Origin: an uncultured Lachnospiraceae bacterium
Lineage (GTDB): Bacteria > Bacillota > Clostridia > Lachnospirales > Lachnospiraceae
NCBI GenBank assembly: GCA_900320345.1
Contig: ONRZ01000005.1
Location: 1 to 36,401, forward strand
Reading direction: 5' to 3'
Length of the DNA: 36,401 nucleotides
How positions within the stretch are numbered: position 1 is the stretch's first letter; each line of letters starts with the position of its first letter. The notes under the pieces were generated by a model. The model made no database searches and had not been told where the DNA came from. It saw nothing but the letters and a program-made list of their open reading frames with translations. This document shows positions 24,108-33,608 of this stretch, piece by piece. The translations under genes and the position numbers were made by a program.

Positions 24108-25343
24108 CTATCTGTCTCCTCCCAGCAGCTGTTTTACCGTATTCTGCGGACTGAACTGTTCTATGTCGTCCGGAACATTCTGGCCGAAGGTTATATATGA
24201 CATCTGGGCTCCCGTGTGTTTCTTAAGGTTGAAAAGATTACCCAGTGTTGTAGTCTCATCCAGTTTTGTGAAGATCAGCTTATAATCGGTCATTTCCGTA
24301 TAGGCATCCGCAATGCTGATAAGATCCCTGTATTTGGTCGTTGCACTGACCACAAGATAAGTCTCCTTCTCGATCATATCATCCACACAGTGAAGGAAAT
24401 CCTTCATGCTGTTTTTCTGAGCCTCATTGTGGTGTGAATGACCGGCCGTATCAACGAGAATATAATCCTGATCCTTGAATTCCTCGAGCGCGGTCTTAAC
24501 CTCATCCTCCGTATAAATGATACGAAAAGGAGCATCCAGTATGTTGGCATACGTACGCAGCTGCTCCGCCGCGGCTATCCTGTATGTATCCGTTGTAAGC
24601 AATGCAACTTTCTTCTTATCGTCAACATTAAGCTTGGATGCTATCTTTGCTATCGTGGTTGTCTTGCCGACACCGGTAGGTCCGATGAAGAACACAAGCT
24701 TGGGTCCCTCTTTTGCAGGCGTGATACCGGAAGGCTGGCCAAACTGCAGTATCATCTTCTGATATATATTGGCAAGATATATATCTATACCGGCTCCCTT
24801 CTTTTTGATCTTGCCCAGCTCGTCTATTATCTCATTCGCGTACTTCTCATCGACCTCATTGTCTATGAGGGTATTGTAGATGAGTTTGAAAAAGGCGACC
24901 TGTTCATCTGATTCCGATTCCGATTCAAAATCAATATCACCGATATCCTTTATTATCTGCTGCTCTATGAGAGTATGAAGGCTTTCAAGCTTCTCTTCCA
25001 GTGTCTCAACCTGGTCGGATCGCACATTCTTCTCCAAAATACCGGTATCTTCCGTATCGGCCGGTGTTCCGACTTCTTCCTTTTTCCTGTCGCGTGCTTC
25101 CTGTTTGGCCGTTTCAACAGTTCGCCTTACCGTGGCTGCGGGAAGGATGGGCTTATATACAGGCCTGTCCTGCTCGTCCTCAAGCGCAACGGTAACTTCC
25201 ACCACCGGTTTCTTGAAAAACGAAAGAAATCCCTTGTTCTTTACGTTCTTCACGTTCATGATGACAACCGAAGTCCCCAGTTCCTTTTTAGCCAGCTGCG
25301 TTGCCTCTTCTTCTGTTTTCCCCTGAAATTTCTTTATTATCAT
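24108..25343 (-). CDS. flhF: Flagellar SRP-type GTPase FlhF
   Basis: 411 aa. An N-terminal basic B domain (about 1-110), an NG domain with N helices, G1 GPTGVGKTT (221-229), TDTYRIAAAEQLRTYA, G3 DTAGH (298-302), and G4/G5 region FTKLDETTTLGN. It forms a GTP-dependent homodimer that sets flagellar placement, with GTPase activity stimulated by the FlhG N-terminus. The SRP-type G3 usually reads DTAGR; here it is DTAGHSHHN. Start overlaps the flhA stop as TAATG at 25343. Confidence 0.95.
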   Translation of the reverse strand: MIIKKFQGKTEEEATQLAKKELGTSVVIMNVKNVKNKGFLSFFKKPVVEVTVALEDEQDRPVYKPILPAATVRRTVETAKQEARDRKKEEVGTPADTEDTGILEKNVRSDQVETLEEKLESLHTLIEQQIIKDIGDIDFESESESDEQVAFFKLIYNTLIDNEVDEKYANEIIDELGKIKKKGAGIDIYLANIYQKMILQFGQPSGITPAKEGPKLVFFIGPTGVGKTTTIAKIASKLNVDDKKKVALLTTDTYRIAAAEQLRTYANILDAPFRIIYTEDEVKTALEEFKDQDYILVDTAGHSHHNEAQKNSMKDFLHCVDDMIEKETYLVVSATTKYRDLISIADAYTEMTDYKLIFTKLDETTTLGNLFNLKKHTGAQMSYITFGQNVPDDIEQFSPQNTVKQLLGGDR

Positions 25344-27382
25344 TAAGCTGTTACCATTCCGACAGACTGTAATTCAACATTCGTATCAACTTCATTGTAC
25401 GATACAACGATAAGATCCTTAAATGTATCCTCGGTAAGTTTCTTAAAGTACATACGCACAATGGGAGACGTGATTATGATCGGGCTCTTTCCAAGCTTCT
25501 CAAGTTTATCCGTCTCAGCGGTCACCGATTTCATTATCGCCTTTGTCCTGTCAGGGTCAAGCGTAAGATATGCCCCCTGCTCAGTCTGTTTCACTGATGC
25601 CATTATCTCCTGCTCTATCTTCGGATCGAGCGTCACTACCTGTGTCGGTTCATTAGGCGGGAAATACTTGGCCGAAATCGCCCTCTTTAAACTCTGTCTC
25701 ACATACTCCGTGAGAAGATCCGTATCCCTTGATACAACGGCATGATCTGCCAGTGTCTCAAATATGGTGAGCAGATCCCTTATGGAAATACCTTCCTTTA
25801 ACAGATTCTGCAGTACCTTCTGTATCTCACCGAGTCCGAGAAGCTTGGGTGTGAGTTCATCAACAAGCGAAGGATTGGATTCCTTGATATTGTTGACAAG
25901 ATTCTGCACATCCTGCCTTGTAAGGAGTTCCGCAATATGCTGCCTTATGACCTCGGTAAGGTGTGTTGCTATTATCGAAGGCGGATCGACAACCGTATAT
26001 CCTATGCTCTCGGCATGCTCACGCTGAGATTCCGTTATCCATTTTGCCGGAAGCCCGAACGAAGGTTCAAATGTCGGGATACCGGAAATATCCTCCTCAA
26101 CATAGCCCGGGTTCATCGCCATATAATGATCGAACAGTATCTCGCCTTCACTGACCTGTATACCCTTGATCTTAATTATATACTGATTAGGATTGAGCTG
26201 TATGTTGTCTCGCAGTCGTATGATAGGTACTACCGTACCGAGTTCGAGCGCAACCTGTCTCCTTATCATAACAACTCGGTCTAACAGGTCTCCGCCCTGG
26301 TTCACATCGGCAAGCGGTATGATACCGTAACCGAACTCAAGCTCTATCGGGTCAACCTGCAGCAATGATACCACATTCTCGGGCTTTCTTATCTCCTCTG
26401 CCTCTACCTCGGTCTCATCCACCTGCGCTTCCACTTTTGCTTCCTCAAGCGTATTCGCGACCATCCTCCCGCATACAACGAAAATCGCTCCGAATCCGAC
26501 AAACAGAAGAAGATTCAGCGGAGTAAATATGCCAAGGAAGGCCAATATGCCTCCCGTTATATATAATGCTCTCGGCATACCGAACAGCTGCTTTACGATA
26601 ACGCTTCCGAAATCGGCTTCCTTGCCGCCTTTTGTAACGAGAATACCTGTTGATAACGATATGACAAGCGAAGGTATCTGTGATACAAGTCCGTCACCTA
26701 TGGTCAGGATGGCATATTTCTGGAGTGCCTCCTGAAAGGCCAGCCCGCCTCTTGTCATTCCCATTATGATGCCGCCTACGATATTAACGGCTGTTATGAT
26801 AAGACCTGCCGTAGCATCTCCCTTAACGTACTTAACCGCACCATCCATGGAACCGAAGAAGCTTGATTCGTCCTGTATCTTATCCCTTCGTCTCTTTGCT
26901 TCCTCATCGGTGATCGCGCCTGTGTTAAGATCGGCATCTATCGCCATCTGTTTACCGGGCATAGCATCCAGTGTAAAACGGGCCGTTACTTCAGCGACAC
27001 GCTCGGAACCTTTGTTTATGACCATGAACTGCACTATTATCAGTATGATGAATACTATGGATCCCATTACAAGATCGCCGCCGCCGACGAAACTTCCGAA
27101 TGTCTCAACAACATTGCCGGGGGAACCGGTAGTAAGTATAAGCCTTGTCGATGACACGTTCAACGATATACGGAACAGTGTCGTGAACAGCAGCATTGTC
27201 GGATAGAACGACATGTCAAGGACTTCCTTGGCAAACATCGAATTGAACATTATCGCGAATGCCACCGACATGTTCAGTGCAAGACAGATATCCAGCAGGG
27301 TTGAAGGGATGGGTATTATGAGAAATACAAATGCACACAAAAGATACAGCGCAACGCCTAAATCCGCTTTTCCTATCTTCAT
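25343..27382 (-). CDS. flhA: Flagellar type III export gate protein FlhA
   Basis: 679 aa. Eight predicted membrane segments in the first half, then the large cytoplasmic ring-forming domain. The FHIPEP signature RFTLDAMPGKQMAIDADLNT and the ISLNVSSTRLIL segment are clear. It forms the nonameric export gate that docks chaperone-substrate complexes and uses the proton motive force. Ribosome binding site AAGGAGGGGAGGG; 39 nt after flhB. Confidence 0.97.
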   Translation of the reverse strand: MKIGKADLGVALYLLCAFVFLIIPIPSTLLDICLALNMSVAFAIMFNSMFAKEVLDMSFYPTMLLFTTLFRISLNVSSTRLILTTGSPGNVVETFGSFVGGGDLVMGSIVFIILIIVQFMVINKGSERVAEVTARFTLDAMPGKQMAIDADLNTGAITDEEAKRRRDKIQDESSFFGSMDGAVKYVKGDATAGLIITAVNIVGGIIMGMTRGGLAFQEALQKYAILTIGDGLVSQIPSLVISLSTGILVTKGGKEADFGSVIVKQLFGMPRALYITGGILAFLGIFTPLNLLLFVGFGAIFVVCGRMVANTLEEAKVEAQVDETEVEAEEIRKPENVVSLLQVDPIELEFGYGIIPLADVNQGGDLLDRVVMIRRQVALELGTVVPIIRLRDNIQLNPNQYIIKIKGIQVSEGEILFDHYMAMNPGYVEEDISGIPTFEPSFGLPAKWITESQREHAESIGYTVVDPPSIIATHLTEVIRQHIAELLTRQDVQNLVNNIKESNPSLVDELTPKLLGLGEIQKVLQNLLKEGISIRDLLTIFETLADHAVVSRDTDLLTEYVRQSLKRAISAKYFPPNEPTQVVTLDPKIEQEIMASVKQTEQGAYLTLDPDRTKAIMKSVTAETDKLEKLGKSPIIITSPIVRMYFKKLTEDTFKDLIVVSYNEVDTNVELQSVGMVTA

Positions 27383-27421
27383 GCTTTCTCCCTCCCCTCC
27401 TTATTATTTTCCGGATCCCTG

Positions 27422-28546
27422 TCAGGCTGTTTCAGCCTCACGTCTGTTATAGATAACAGCCAGTATCTCTGCAACGGTGCTGTACAGTTCGGGCGGTATC
27501 TGAGCGCCCAGATCCACATTGTAGTAGAGCATCCTTGCAAGCGGCTTGTTTTCCACTATATCGACACCGTATTTGCCGGCCTCTTCCTTGATCTTTGCAG
27601 CCAGGAAATCCTCACCCTTTGCCACTACATAAGGCGCCGGCGCTACCTGCGGATCATATTTTACCGCCACCGCAAAATGCGTGGGGTTGGTGATCACCAC
27701 ATCGGCCTGCGGGATATCCTGCATCATACGCCGTCTGGAAGCTTCCTGCATCCTCTGTCTCTGCTTTCCCTTTATGGCAGGATCTCCTTCGGCATTCTTC
27801 CACTCATCCTTTACTTCCTGTTTGGTCATCTTCAGGTCTTCGTTGAACTTATGCCTCTGATATACATAATCCACTATACCGATTATCAGATATACCGCAC
27901 ATATCTTCAGCGACATGTTTATCACTATGTCTCCGAACAGTTTGAGTGCTCCGATAAGCTGCATGTCATACAGCAGGAACAACTGTGCCGCCTCATCCTT
28001 TAAAGTCGAATAAGCCATGTACCCTATTATGATAAGCTTAAGCAGAGACTTTAAAAGCTCTATCAGCTTATCAACTCCGAACAGTTTCTTAAAACCGTTT
28101 ATCGGATTGAGTTTATTGAATTTAGGCTGTAACGGCTTGGCTGTCGGCTTCCATTTTACCTGAACAAGATCCACGATAAAGGCTACTATAAACGCCGCTG
28201 CCAGAAACGGGAGCAGCATGAGCAGTATCTTTATGATTATCTGGTTCATGACTCCCGCGAATTCCCTGGGGATCACCATACCTTCGGTAAGAGTGGTCAT
28301 CTCGGGAATGCGGTTATAAGCTTCCGAAAATGTCTGCAGGAACGAGGTCCCGATGTTCCCTATAAATATCTTGAGGACAAGGAACATTGCAAACAGTGAG
28401 ATCGCTCCCGTAAGTTCCTTGCTTTTCGCTACCTGGCCTTCCTTGCGGGCATCGTCTTTCTTTTTATCGGTAGCCGGTTCGGTCTTCTCACCGCCGGGTC
28501 CTTCCTTGGCGAAATATTGGAGATCATATTCAAATAACAGTTCCAT
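27422..28546 (-). CDS. flhB: Flagellar type III export switch protein FlhB
   Basis: 374 aa. A charged N-terminus (EKTEPATDKKKDDARKEGQV, typical of the family), four membrane segments, and a C-terminal cytoplasmic domain with the self-cleavage motif NPTH at residues 287-290. Autocleavage after Asn287 lets the export apparatus switch from rod/hook to filament substrates. ATG at 28546 follows AGAGGGG; 19 nt after fliR. FliR and FlhB are separate genes here, not fused. Confidence 0.97.
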   Translation of the reverse strand: MELLFEYDLQYFAKEGPGGEKTEPATDKKKDDARKEGQVAKSKELTGAISLFAMFLVLKIFIGNIGTSFLQTFSEAYNRIPEMTTLTEGMVIPREFAGVMNQIIIKILLMLLPFLAAAFIVAFIVDLVQVKWKPTAKPLQPKFNKLNPINGFKKLFGVDKLIELLKSLLKLIIIGYMAYSTLKDEAAQLFLLYDMQLIGALKLFGDIVINMSLKICAVYLIIGIVDYVYQRHKFNEDLKMTKQEVKDEWKNAEGDPAIKGKQRQRMQEASRRRMMQDIPQADVVITNPTHFAVAVKYDPQVAPAPYVVAKGEDFLAAKIKEEAGKYGVDIVENKPLARMLYYNVDLGAQIPPELYSTVAEILAVIYNRREAETA

Positions 28547-28565
28547 ATTTTCCCCTCTTATTCCC

Positions 28566-29348
28566 CTACGTAAGGCTTCTGACCATAGCTGTCATCATTA
28601 CCTTCATTTCCCGGAAGATATACTCGGATGCACTCGGGAGCACCCCTATCGTGATCATAAGCGCCGCCAGACCGATGAACAGCTTGATCTGTATACCTAC
28701 CGAAAACATATTGATCTGAGGTGCGGTCTTTACCAGTATACCAAGTACCGCGTTTGTGAGCATTATGGTCGCAACTACGGGAAGACAGATCCTGAATGCG
28801 ATCGACACATAGTCCCCCAGATACTGTATTATAACTGTCATTATCTTATCCGATGAAAACACCGCCCTGCCTATCGGAATAAGTGTAAATGTTTCCGCAA
28901 GGGCGCGTATAAAATAATGATGCAGATTCGTTACCATCATTACGAGCATTATCGAATACTGGTACAATACTCCGGTGAAACCTGTCTGCTCCCTTGTTGT
29001 GGGATCAAGCAGCGATATCATCGAAATACCTATCTCCATGTCGGCAAGCCTTCCTGCAAGGTTTATCACCGAATTACATATATTCGCGCCAAATCCGATG
29101 ATCAGTCCGGCTATCGCTTCCTTGAGCACCATCGCCGCATATCCGTATACCGTGTGATATGCGGGGATATCATGAACCGGCATTGATTCAAACAAAATAT
29201 ATGCAAGAAAAAAACTAAACCCGGCCTTTACCCTTCTGGGAACATTATTTATCGAAAAAAACGGTGCCGTCACAACAAAACAGCTTATCCTGACAAATAT
29301 CAGTAAATAATATTCCAGGTCGCCATAGGAAAATGTAAGATCTATCAT
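28566..29348 (-). CDS. fliR: Flagellar export gate protein FliR
   Basis: 260 aa, about six hydrophobic segments, starting MIDLTFSYGDLEYYLLIFVR. Family features include the FSINNVPRRVKAGFSF and LAGRLADMEIGISM regions. It forms the core export pore with FliP and FliQ. It starts 3 nt after the fliQ stop, and its stop is 19 nt before flhB. Confidence 0.95.
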   Translation of the reverse strand: MIDLTFSYGDLEYYLLIFVRISCFVVTAPFFSINNVPRRVKAGFSFFLAYILFESMPVHDIPAYHTVYGYAAMVLKEAIAGLIIGFGANICNSVINLAGRLADMEIGISMISLLDPTTREQTGFTGVLYQYSIMLVMMVTNLHHYFIRALAETFTLIPIGRAVFSSDKIMTVIIQYLGDYVSIAFRICLPVVATIMLTNAVLGILVKTAPQINMFSVGIQIKLFIGLAALMITIGVLPSASEYIFREMKVMMTAMVRSLT

Positions 29349-29351
29349 CGC

Positions 29352-29621
29352 CTACTTTATATACAAACTGAAATCGGACCAAAGATCGGTCATAAATCCT
29401 GTCATATTATTAAGCATCCAGTGTCCGAGCAGCATAAGCATCACAAAGATGCCTATAAGCTTCGGAACAAAGGTAAGCGTCTGCTCCTGGATCGATGTTA
29501 CTGTCTGAAATATACTAACGGCAAGACCGATGATCAGCGATATAAGAAGCATCGGTGCCGAAGTAAGTATTATCGTGTACAGTGTTGTTCTTGTGATCTC
29601 AACTACATTATCGACTGTCAT
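29352..29621 (-). CDS. fliQ: Flagellar export gate protein FliQ
   Basis: 89 aa, the family length, with two membrane hairpin segments. The conserved stretches ISLIIGLAVSIFQTVTSIQE and TFVPKLIG are present. Part of the FliP5-FliQ4-FliR1 pore. Starts 12 nt after fliP. Confidence 0.96.
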   Translation of the reverse strand: MTVDNVVEITRTTLYTIILTSAPMLLISLIIGLAVSIFQTVTSIQEQTLTFVPKLIGIFVMLMLLGHWMLNNMTGFMTDLWSDFSLYIK

Positions 29622-29633
29622 ATTAGTCCTCTG

Positions 29634-30515
29634 TTAGTAAAATGTCTTGACCAGGTTACCGATCACCAGATTCCAGCCGTCCGCCAGAACAAACAAAAGT
29701 ATCTTGAACGGCATGGATATCGTCGTCGGCGGAAGCATCATCATACCCATAGACATAAGCGTCGATGCAACTACCATATCTATTACGATGAACGGAATGT
29801 ATATCAGGAATCCGATGATGAACGCTGTTCTGAGTTCGCTTATGATAAAGGCCGGAACCAGCACTCTGGTTGGTATCTCATCTATGTCTTCCACAGCTTC
29901 GATCCCGTCTATATCAAGAAACAGCCTTACATCCTTAGTCTGTGTCTGTCCGTACATAAACTCACGGAGCGGTTGAACGGCAGTATCAAGGAATTCTGTC
30001 TGTGTCAGTTCACCTGCTTCAAACGGCTTGACCGCATTGTCGTTTATCTGGGTTATCACCGGATTCATAATAAAAAAAGTCAGAAACAGAGACAACCCTA
30101 TCAGAACCTGATTCGGCGGTGCTGACTGAGTGCCAAGTGCTGACCTGACAAAATGCATCACTATCAGTATGCGCGTGAAACTCGTCATCATAATGACGAT
30201 AGTCGGAGCCAATGCTATGAGCGTCAGGGTAATAAGTATCCTGAGCGTCCCCGACAGATTGCCCTCCCCGTCCCGGTAAGTCACGGTAAGGTTGTTCGCA
30301 ACATTTAACTCCCGAAGATCCGACGCGTCCTCAGCGGTGCCGGGATCATTAATCACAGTCCTGTTCTCATTTACGCCGTTGTCATCCGTGATCCCTATTT
30401 CATTTACTTCGGCAGCCGATGCCCGTGAAGGCATAAGCATTACCAAAAATAAGCACAGAAGCAGGCAACTCAAAAACCTTCCGGGCCTGCTTCTATGGAA
30501 CAAATATTTAATCAT
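29634..30515 (-). CDS. fliP: Flagellar export gate protein FliP
   Basis: 293 aa. It has a cleavable signal peptide (hydrophobic 13-30, then SRASAAE), an extracytoplasmic extension to about residue 75, and the conserved core with SFTRILIVMHFVRSALGTQ, PPNQVLIGLSLFLTFFIM, PAFIISELRTAFIIGF and the C-terminal MMMLPPTTISMPFK. It forms the main pore of the export gate. Overlaps fliO by 4 nt (ATGA), indicating translational coupling. Confidence 0.97.
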   Translation of the reverse strand: MIKYLFHRSRPGRFLSCLLLCLFLVMLMPSRASAAEVNEIGITDDNGVNENRTVINDPGTAEDASDLRELNVANNLTVTYRDGEGNLSGTLRILITLTLIALAPTIVIMMTSFTRILIVMHFVRSALGTQSAPPNQVLIGLSLFLTFFIMNPVITQINDNAVKPFEAGELTQTEFLDTAVQPLREFMYGQTQTKDVRLFLDIDGIEAVEDIDEIPTRVLVPAFIISELRTAFIIGFLIYIPFIVIDMVVASTLMSMGMMMLPPTTISMPFKILLFVLADGWNLVIGNLVKTFY

Positions 30516-30892
30516 TGCTTATCGCCCCGTTTTGTTATCTTATCCTTAGCAGTCTCGAAAATCTGCTTAAAACGGTCATTCGATGCAGGATTCTCTGCGC
30601 TCAGATCAATATCCTCCTCTGATATCTCAGAGATAAGCTTTACTTCATCCTTACCGATGGCAACGATAAAATAACGTCTGCCCACTCTGACTATCTGAAG
30701 GAACTTATTTGTGCTCAGTCTGTAAGTCTCTATTGCTTCGAAATTCCTGTTATACCCTTGCAGCTTCTGATATTTCCCGAGAAAACGCGTTGTGAAATAC
30801 GTGAGCGCGAGCACAACAAGAAAAATGAAGAAAACCGTAAGAAACTGAGCCGCACCTTCCAAAGACCCGGATATGACCACGGCAGCAAACAT
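30512..30892 (-). CDS. fliO: Flagellar biosynthesis protein FliO/FliZ-like
   Basis: 126 aa. One membrane segment (about 15-37) followed by a soluble beta-rich domain (LGKYQKLQGYNRNFEAIETYRL, RVGRRYFIVAIGKDEVKLI), the layout of Firmicutes FliZ/FliO, an assembly scaffold for FliP. Sequence conservation in the family is low, but the position cheY-fliO-fliP is standard. The ATG abuts the cheY stop. Confidence 0.88.
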   Translation of the reverse strand: MFAAVVISGSLEGAAQFLTVFFIFLVVLALTYFTTRFLGKYQKLQGYNRNFEAIETYRLSTNKFLQIVRVGRRYFIVAIGKDEVKLISEISEEDIDLSAENPASNDRFKQIFETAKDKITKRGDKQ

Positions 30893-31255
30893 TTAGCCTA
30901 CGACCTTCTTAACCGCCTCGATAACACGGTCTGCCTGGAAAGGCTTAACGATAAAGTCCTTTGCACCGGCCTGGATCGACTCGATGACCATTGCCTGCTG
31001 ACCCATGGCTGAACACATGATAACAAGCGCACTGGGGTCGTTCTCTTTGATCTTCTTAAGAGCCTGGATACCATCCATTTCAGGCATTGTGATATCCATA
31101 AGAACAAGATCGGGCTTGAGCTCATTGTACTTTTCAACAGCACGTGCTCCGTTCTCAGCCTCACCGACAACATTGTAACCGTTCTTGGTAAGGATATCCT
31201 TGATCATCATTCTCATGAACGCTGCGTCATCACTGATTAAAATATTCTTTGCCAT
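30893..31255 (-). CDS. cheY: Chemotaxis response regulator CheY
   Basis: 120 aa, a single receiver domain. Acidic pair Asp9-Asp10 in ILISDDAAF, phospho-acceptor Asp54 in VLMDITMPEMDG, Ser82 in MCSAMGQ, and Lys104 in IVKPF are all in place. In Bacillus-type systems CheY-P binds FliM and promotes counterclockwise rotation. It stands directly between fliY and fliO. RBS AGGAGAAG. Confidence 0.97.
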   Translation of the reverse strand: MAKNILISDDAAFMRMMIKDILTKNGYNVVGEAENGARAVEKYNELKPDLVLMDITMPEMDGIQALKKIKENDPSALVIMCSAMGQQAMVIESIQAGAKDFIVKPFQADRVIEAVKKVVG

Positions 31256-31270
31256 TTTTCTTCTCCTAAC

Positions 31271-32581
31271 TTAATTTATTATTTCTGTTACTCTTACACC
31301 AAAGTTTTCTTCGATCACCACTACCTCACCCTTGGCAACAAGCTTGCCGTTTACAAGAACATCGACGGGTTCGCCGGCTATCTTGTCAAGTTCGATAATG
31401 GTACCGGGAGCAAAGTCAAGGATATCGCTAATTGACTTCTGCGTTCTTCCCAGTTCTACCGTTACTTCGAGGGGAACATCCTTGATAAGTTCAATGTTCT
31501 CCTGACTCTGCATCGCATTTATATCTGCAGAGAACGGCTGGAATGATGCGGGTTGGATATTTACATTTGCCATGCCCATTGGCTGCTGCATACCCATGCC
31601 CATGCCGGGCATCATGCCCATGCCCATTCCGGGAGCCATACCCATGCCGGGAGCCATACCCATTCCGGGTGACATTCCCATTCCCATTCCACCGGGAGTT
31701 CCTGCACCCATGCCCATTGATGCATCCGGCATGCCCATACCCATTCCCATTCCCATATCCATCGATGGTGCGGGCATCGACGGTGCCGGTACGGGAGGCG
31801 GCGTCGGTGCGGGCGGCGGCGCCGGTTCGGGTTCAGGCTCTTTATTCTCGATAAAGTAGCTGTACAGATCCTTGGCAAAAGCCACAGGATACAACTGCAT
31901 TATCTTGCTGTCAATAAGATCTCCTATCTGCATTCTGAAGGTGATCTTTACAAATGTGTCCTGCAGAAAAGCAGAAACATCATCTCCCGGATCCAGAGAA
32001 CCAAGTTCAACAAGACTGGCTTCCGGAGGACTTATATCTATCATCTTGCCGAGCATTGATGATAATGACGTTGCGGCGGAACCCATCATCTGGTTCATGG
32101 CCTCTGAGATCGCACTTAAATGCAGTTCTCCGAGTTCACCATCGGTATTGGTTCCGTCTCCGCCCATCATCAGGTCAGTGATTATCTTAACGTCATCCTC
32201 TTTAAGGACAAGTATATTGGTCCCCTCGAGACCTACGGTATATTTTATCTTAATGAATACACACGGGCGCTCGTAATCCTCGAGTATCTGCCCCCATGTC
32301 GATAGTGTTACTACCGGAGTAGTGATGTTAACCTTGCGGTTAACAAGGGAGTACAGCGTTGTGGCCGATGTCCCCATGCTTATGTTGGCAACTTCGCCTA
32401 CGGCATCCTTTTCGACATCCGTAAGCAGGCTCTCATCGGGGCTGCCTCCGCCTGATGCTGCGGGTGCACTTTCCGCCGGAGCTTCTGCCGCTGCCGTTTC
32501 CCCTCCGGCATCGGAATCGCCGCCTTCCATCATGCCATTCAGCAGGGCATTTATCTCATCCTGCGACAGCATTCCATCCAT
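31271..32581 (-). CDS. fliY: Flagellar motor switch phosphatase FliY with Met/Gly-rich linker
   Basis: 436 aa. An N-terminal CheY-binding-type peptide (MLSQDEINALL, 4-14) is followed by a CheC-like domain with two intact phosphatase sites, GEVANIS (Glu63, Asn66) and SEAMNQMM (Glu160, Asn163). Residues 249-273 are Pro-rich, 274-337 are a Met-Gly repeat with about 24 methionines, and 365-436 form the FliN/SpoA domain of the C-ring. It dephosphorylates CheY-P at the motor. The Met-Gly linker is unusual for the family, whose linkers are usually Pro/Gln/Ala-rich. An internal ATG at codon 4 is a possible start. Confidence 0.96.
   Translation of the reverse strand: MDGMLSQDEINALLNGMMEGGDSDAGGETAAAEAPAESAPAASGGGSPDESLLTDVEKDAVGEVANISMGTSATTLYSLVNRKVNITTPVVTLSTWGQILEDYERPCVFIKIKYTVGLEGTNILVLKEDDVKIITDLMMGGDGTNTDGELGELHLSAISEAMNQMMGSAATSLSSMLGKMIDISPPEASLVELGSLDPGDDVSAFLQDTFVKITFRMQIGDLIDSKIMQLYPVAFAKDLYSYFIENKEPEPEPAPPPAPTPPPVPAPSMPAPSMDMGMGMGMGMPDASMGMGAGTPGGMGMGMSPGMGMAPGMGMAPGMGMGMMPGMGMGMQQPMGMANVNIQPASFQPFSADINAMQSQENIELIKDVPLEVTVELGRTQKSISDILDFAPGTIIELDKIAGEPVDVLVNGKLVAKGEVVVIEENFGVRVTEIIN
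31571..31762 (-). repeat. In-frame Met-Gly codon repeat within fliY
   Basis: About 190 nt of imperfect short repeats, seen on the plus strand as CCCAT(G/T/A)CC units of 6, 12 and 18 nt, encode MGMG, SPGMGMAPGMGM and similar blocks. Repeat purity is moderate. Being in frame, changes in copy number would only change linker length. Confidence 0.88.
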
Positions 32582-32586
32582 ACGCG

Positions 32587-33567
32587 CTACTCCTCCTCTC
32601 TAAGCACTTGCGTTACGCGCACTGCGTATGAATCCTTAGCGGAACCCGGCAGTGCCTTGAACTTTTTCAGGTTGCCAACATAGATCTCCATTTCATTGTC
32701 AACCTTAGACCCCAGTTTAATTATATCACCACATTGCAAATTTACAAAATCGCTTACCGTGATCGAACTCTTTCCAAGCACGGCCTTGATAGGCATACTG
32801 ACCTTCCTTATCACTGTTTCGATATATTCTTCGTAATCCTCATCGCTCGATTCCTTCATGGACGCGAACCAGTACTTGGTATTGAGCTTATCCATGACAC
32901 TCTCGAGCGTAAAATACGGAAGGCATATATTCATAAGTCCCTCAATATCGCCTATCTTGATATTCAGGGTAACTATGGCTATCATCTCACTCGGAGCTAT
33001 TATCTGGGCAAACTGCGGATTGGTCTCCACCCTTTCAAGGACAGGATTTATATCCACAACATTTCTCCACGGTTCCCTTAACAGCCCCACACATACCGAC
33101 ATCATCTTATCAACGATGGTACGCTCAATCTCCGAAAAATCCCTTGACTTCTCGAGCGGATTCCCGGGTCCTCCGAGCATTCTGTCGACCATTGTAAATC
33201 CGAGGTTCGCGGCAAGCTCAACCATTATACTGCCGTTAAGCGGCTCAAAACTGACTATCCCGAGCAAAACAGGATTGGCAAGTGCCGTTGAAAATTCGGA
33301 AAATGTACATGCCTCCGAATTCACTACCGATACCTGGATGTTCTTTCTTAAATATACGGGCAGATTTGTTGATAATAACCTGCCGTAATGCTCAAATATT
33401 ATCTCAAGCGTCCTTAAGTGTTCCTTGGAAAACTTGGCCGGTCGCCGGAAATCGTAATTCTTGGTACTTCGTTCGTCACCGGAGCTTATCTCATCAGCAT
33501 CAAGTTCCCCCGAGCTTAACGCTTGAAGCAGACTGTCTATCTCATTTTGGGAGAGAACTTCACCCAT
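32587..33567 (-). CDS. fliM: Flagellar motor switch protein FliM
   Basis: 326 aa from ATG at 33567 (MGEVLSQ), with GAGGTGAG just before it; the in-frame GTG at 33576 would lie inside that ribosome binding site. An N-terminal CheY-P-binding peptide LSQNEIDSLL (5-14), a CheC-like middle domain without phosphatase residues but with the GGPG motif (132-135), and a C-terminal SpoA/FliN-like domain. It connects the C-ring to FliG and receives CheY-P. The fliY ATG follows 5 nt after its stop. Confidence 0.96.
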   Translation of the reverse strand: MGEVLSQNEIDSLLQALSSGELDADEISSGDERSTKNYDFRRPAKFSKEHLRTLEIIFEHYGRLLSTNLPVYLRKNIQVSVVNSEACTFSEFSTALANPVLLGIVSFEPLNGSIMVELAANLGFTMVDRMLGGPGNPLEKSRDFSEIERTIVDKMMSVCVGLLREPWRNVVDINPVLERVETNPQFAQIIAPSEMIAIVTLNIKIGDIEGLMNICLPYFTLESVMDKLNTKYWFASMKESSDEDYEEYIETVIRKVSMPIKAVLGKSSITVSDFVNLQCGDIIKLGSKVDNEMEIYVGNLKKFKALPGSAKDSYAVRVTQVLREEE

Positions 33568-33608
33568 TAAGCTCACCTCACTCTTTTATAATCAGACCCC
33601 TTATCTAT

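Noticed and set aside
31571..31762. Repeat block that could be mistaken for a CRISPR or minisatellite array
   Set aside because: No uniform repeat-spacer pattern, no cas genes; it is the in-frame Met-Gly codon repeat of fliY.
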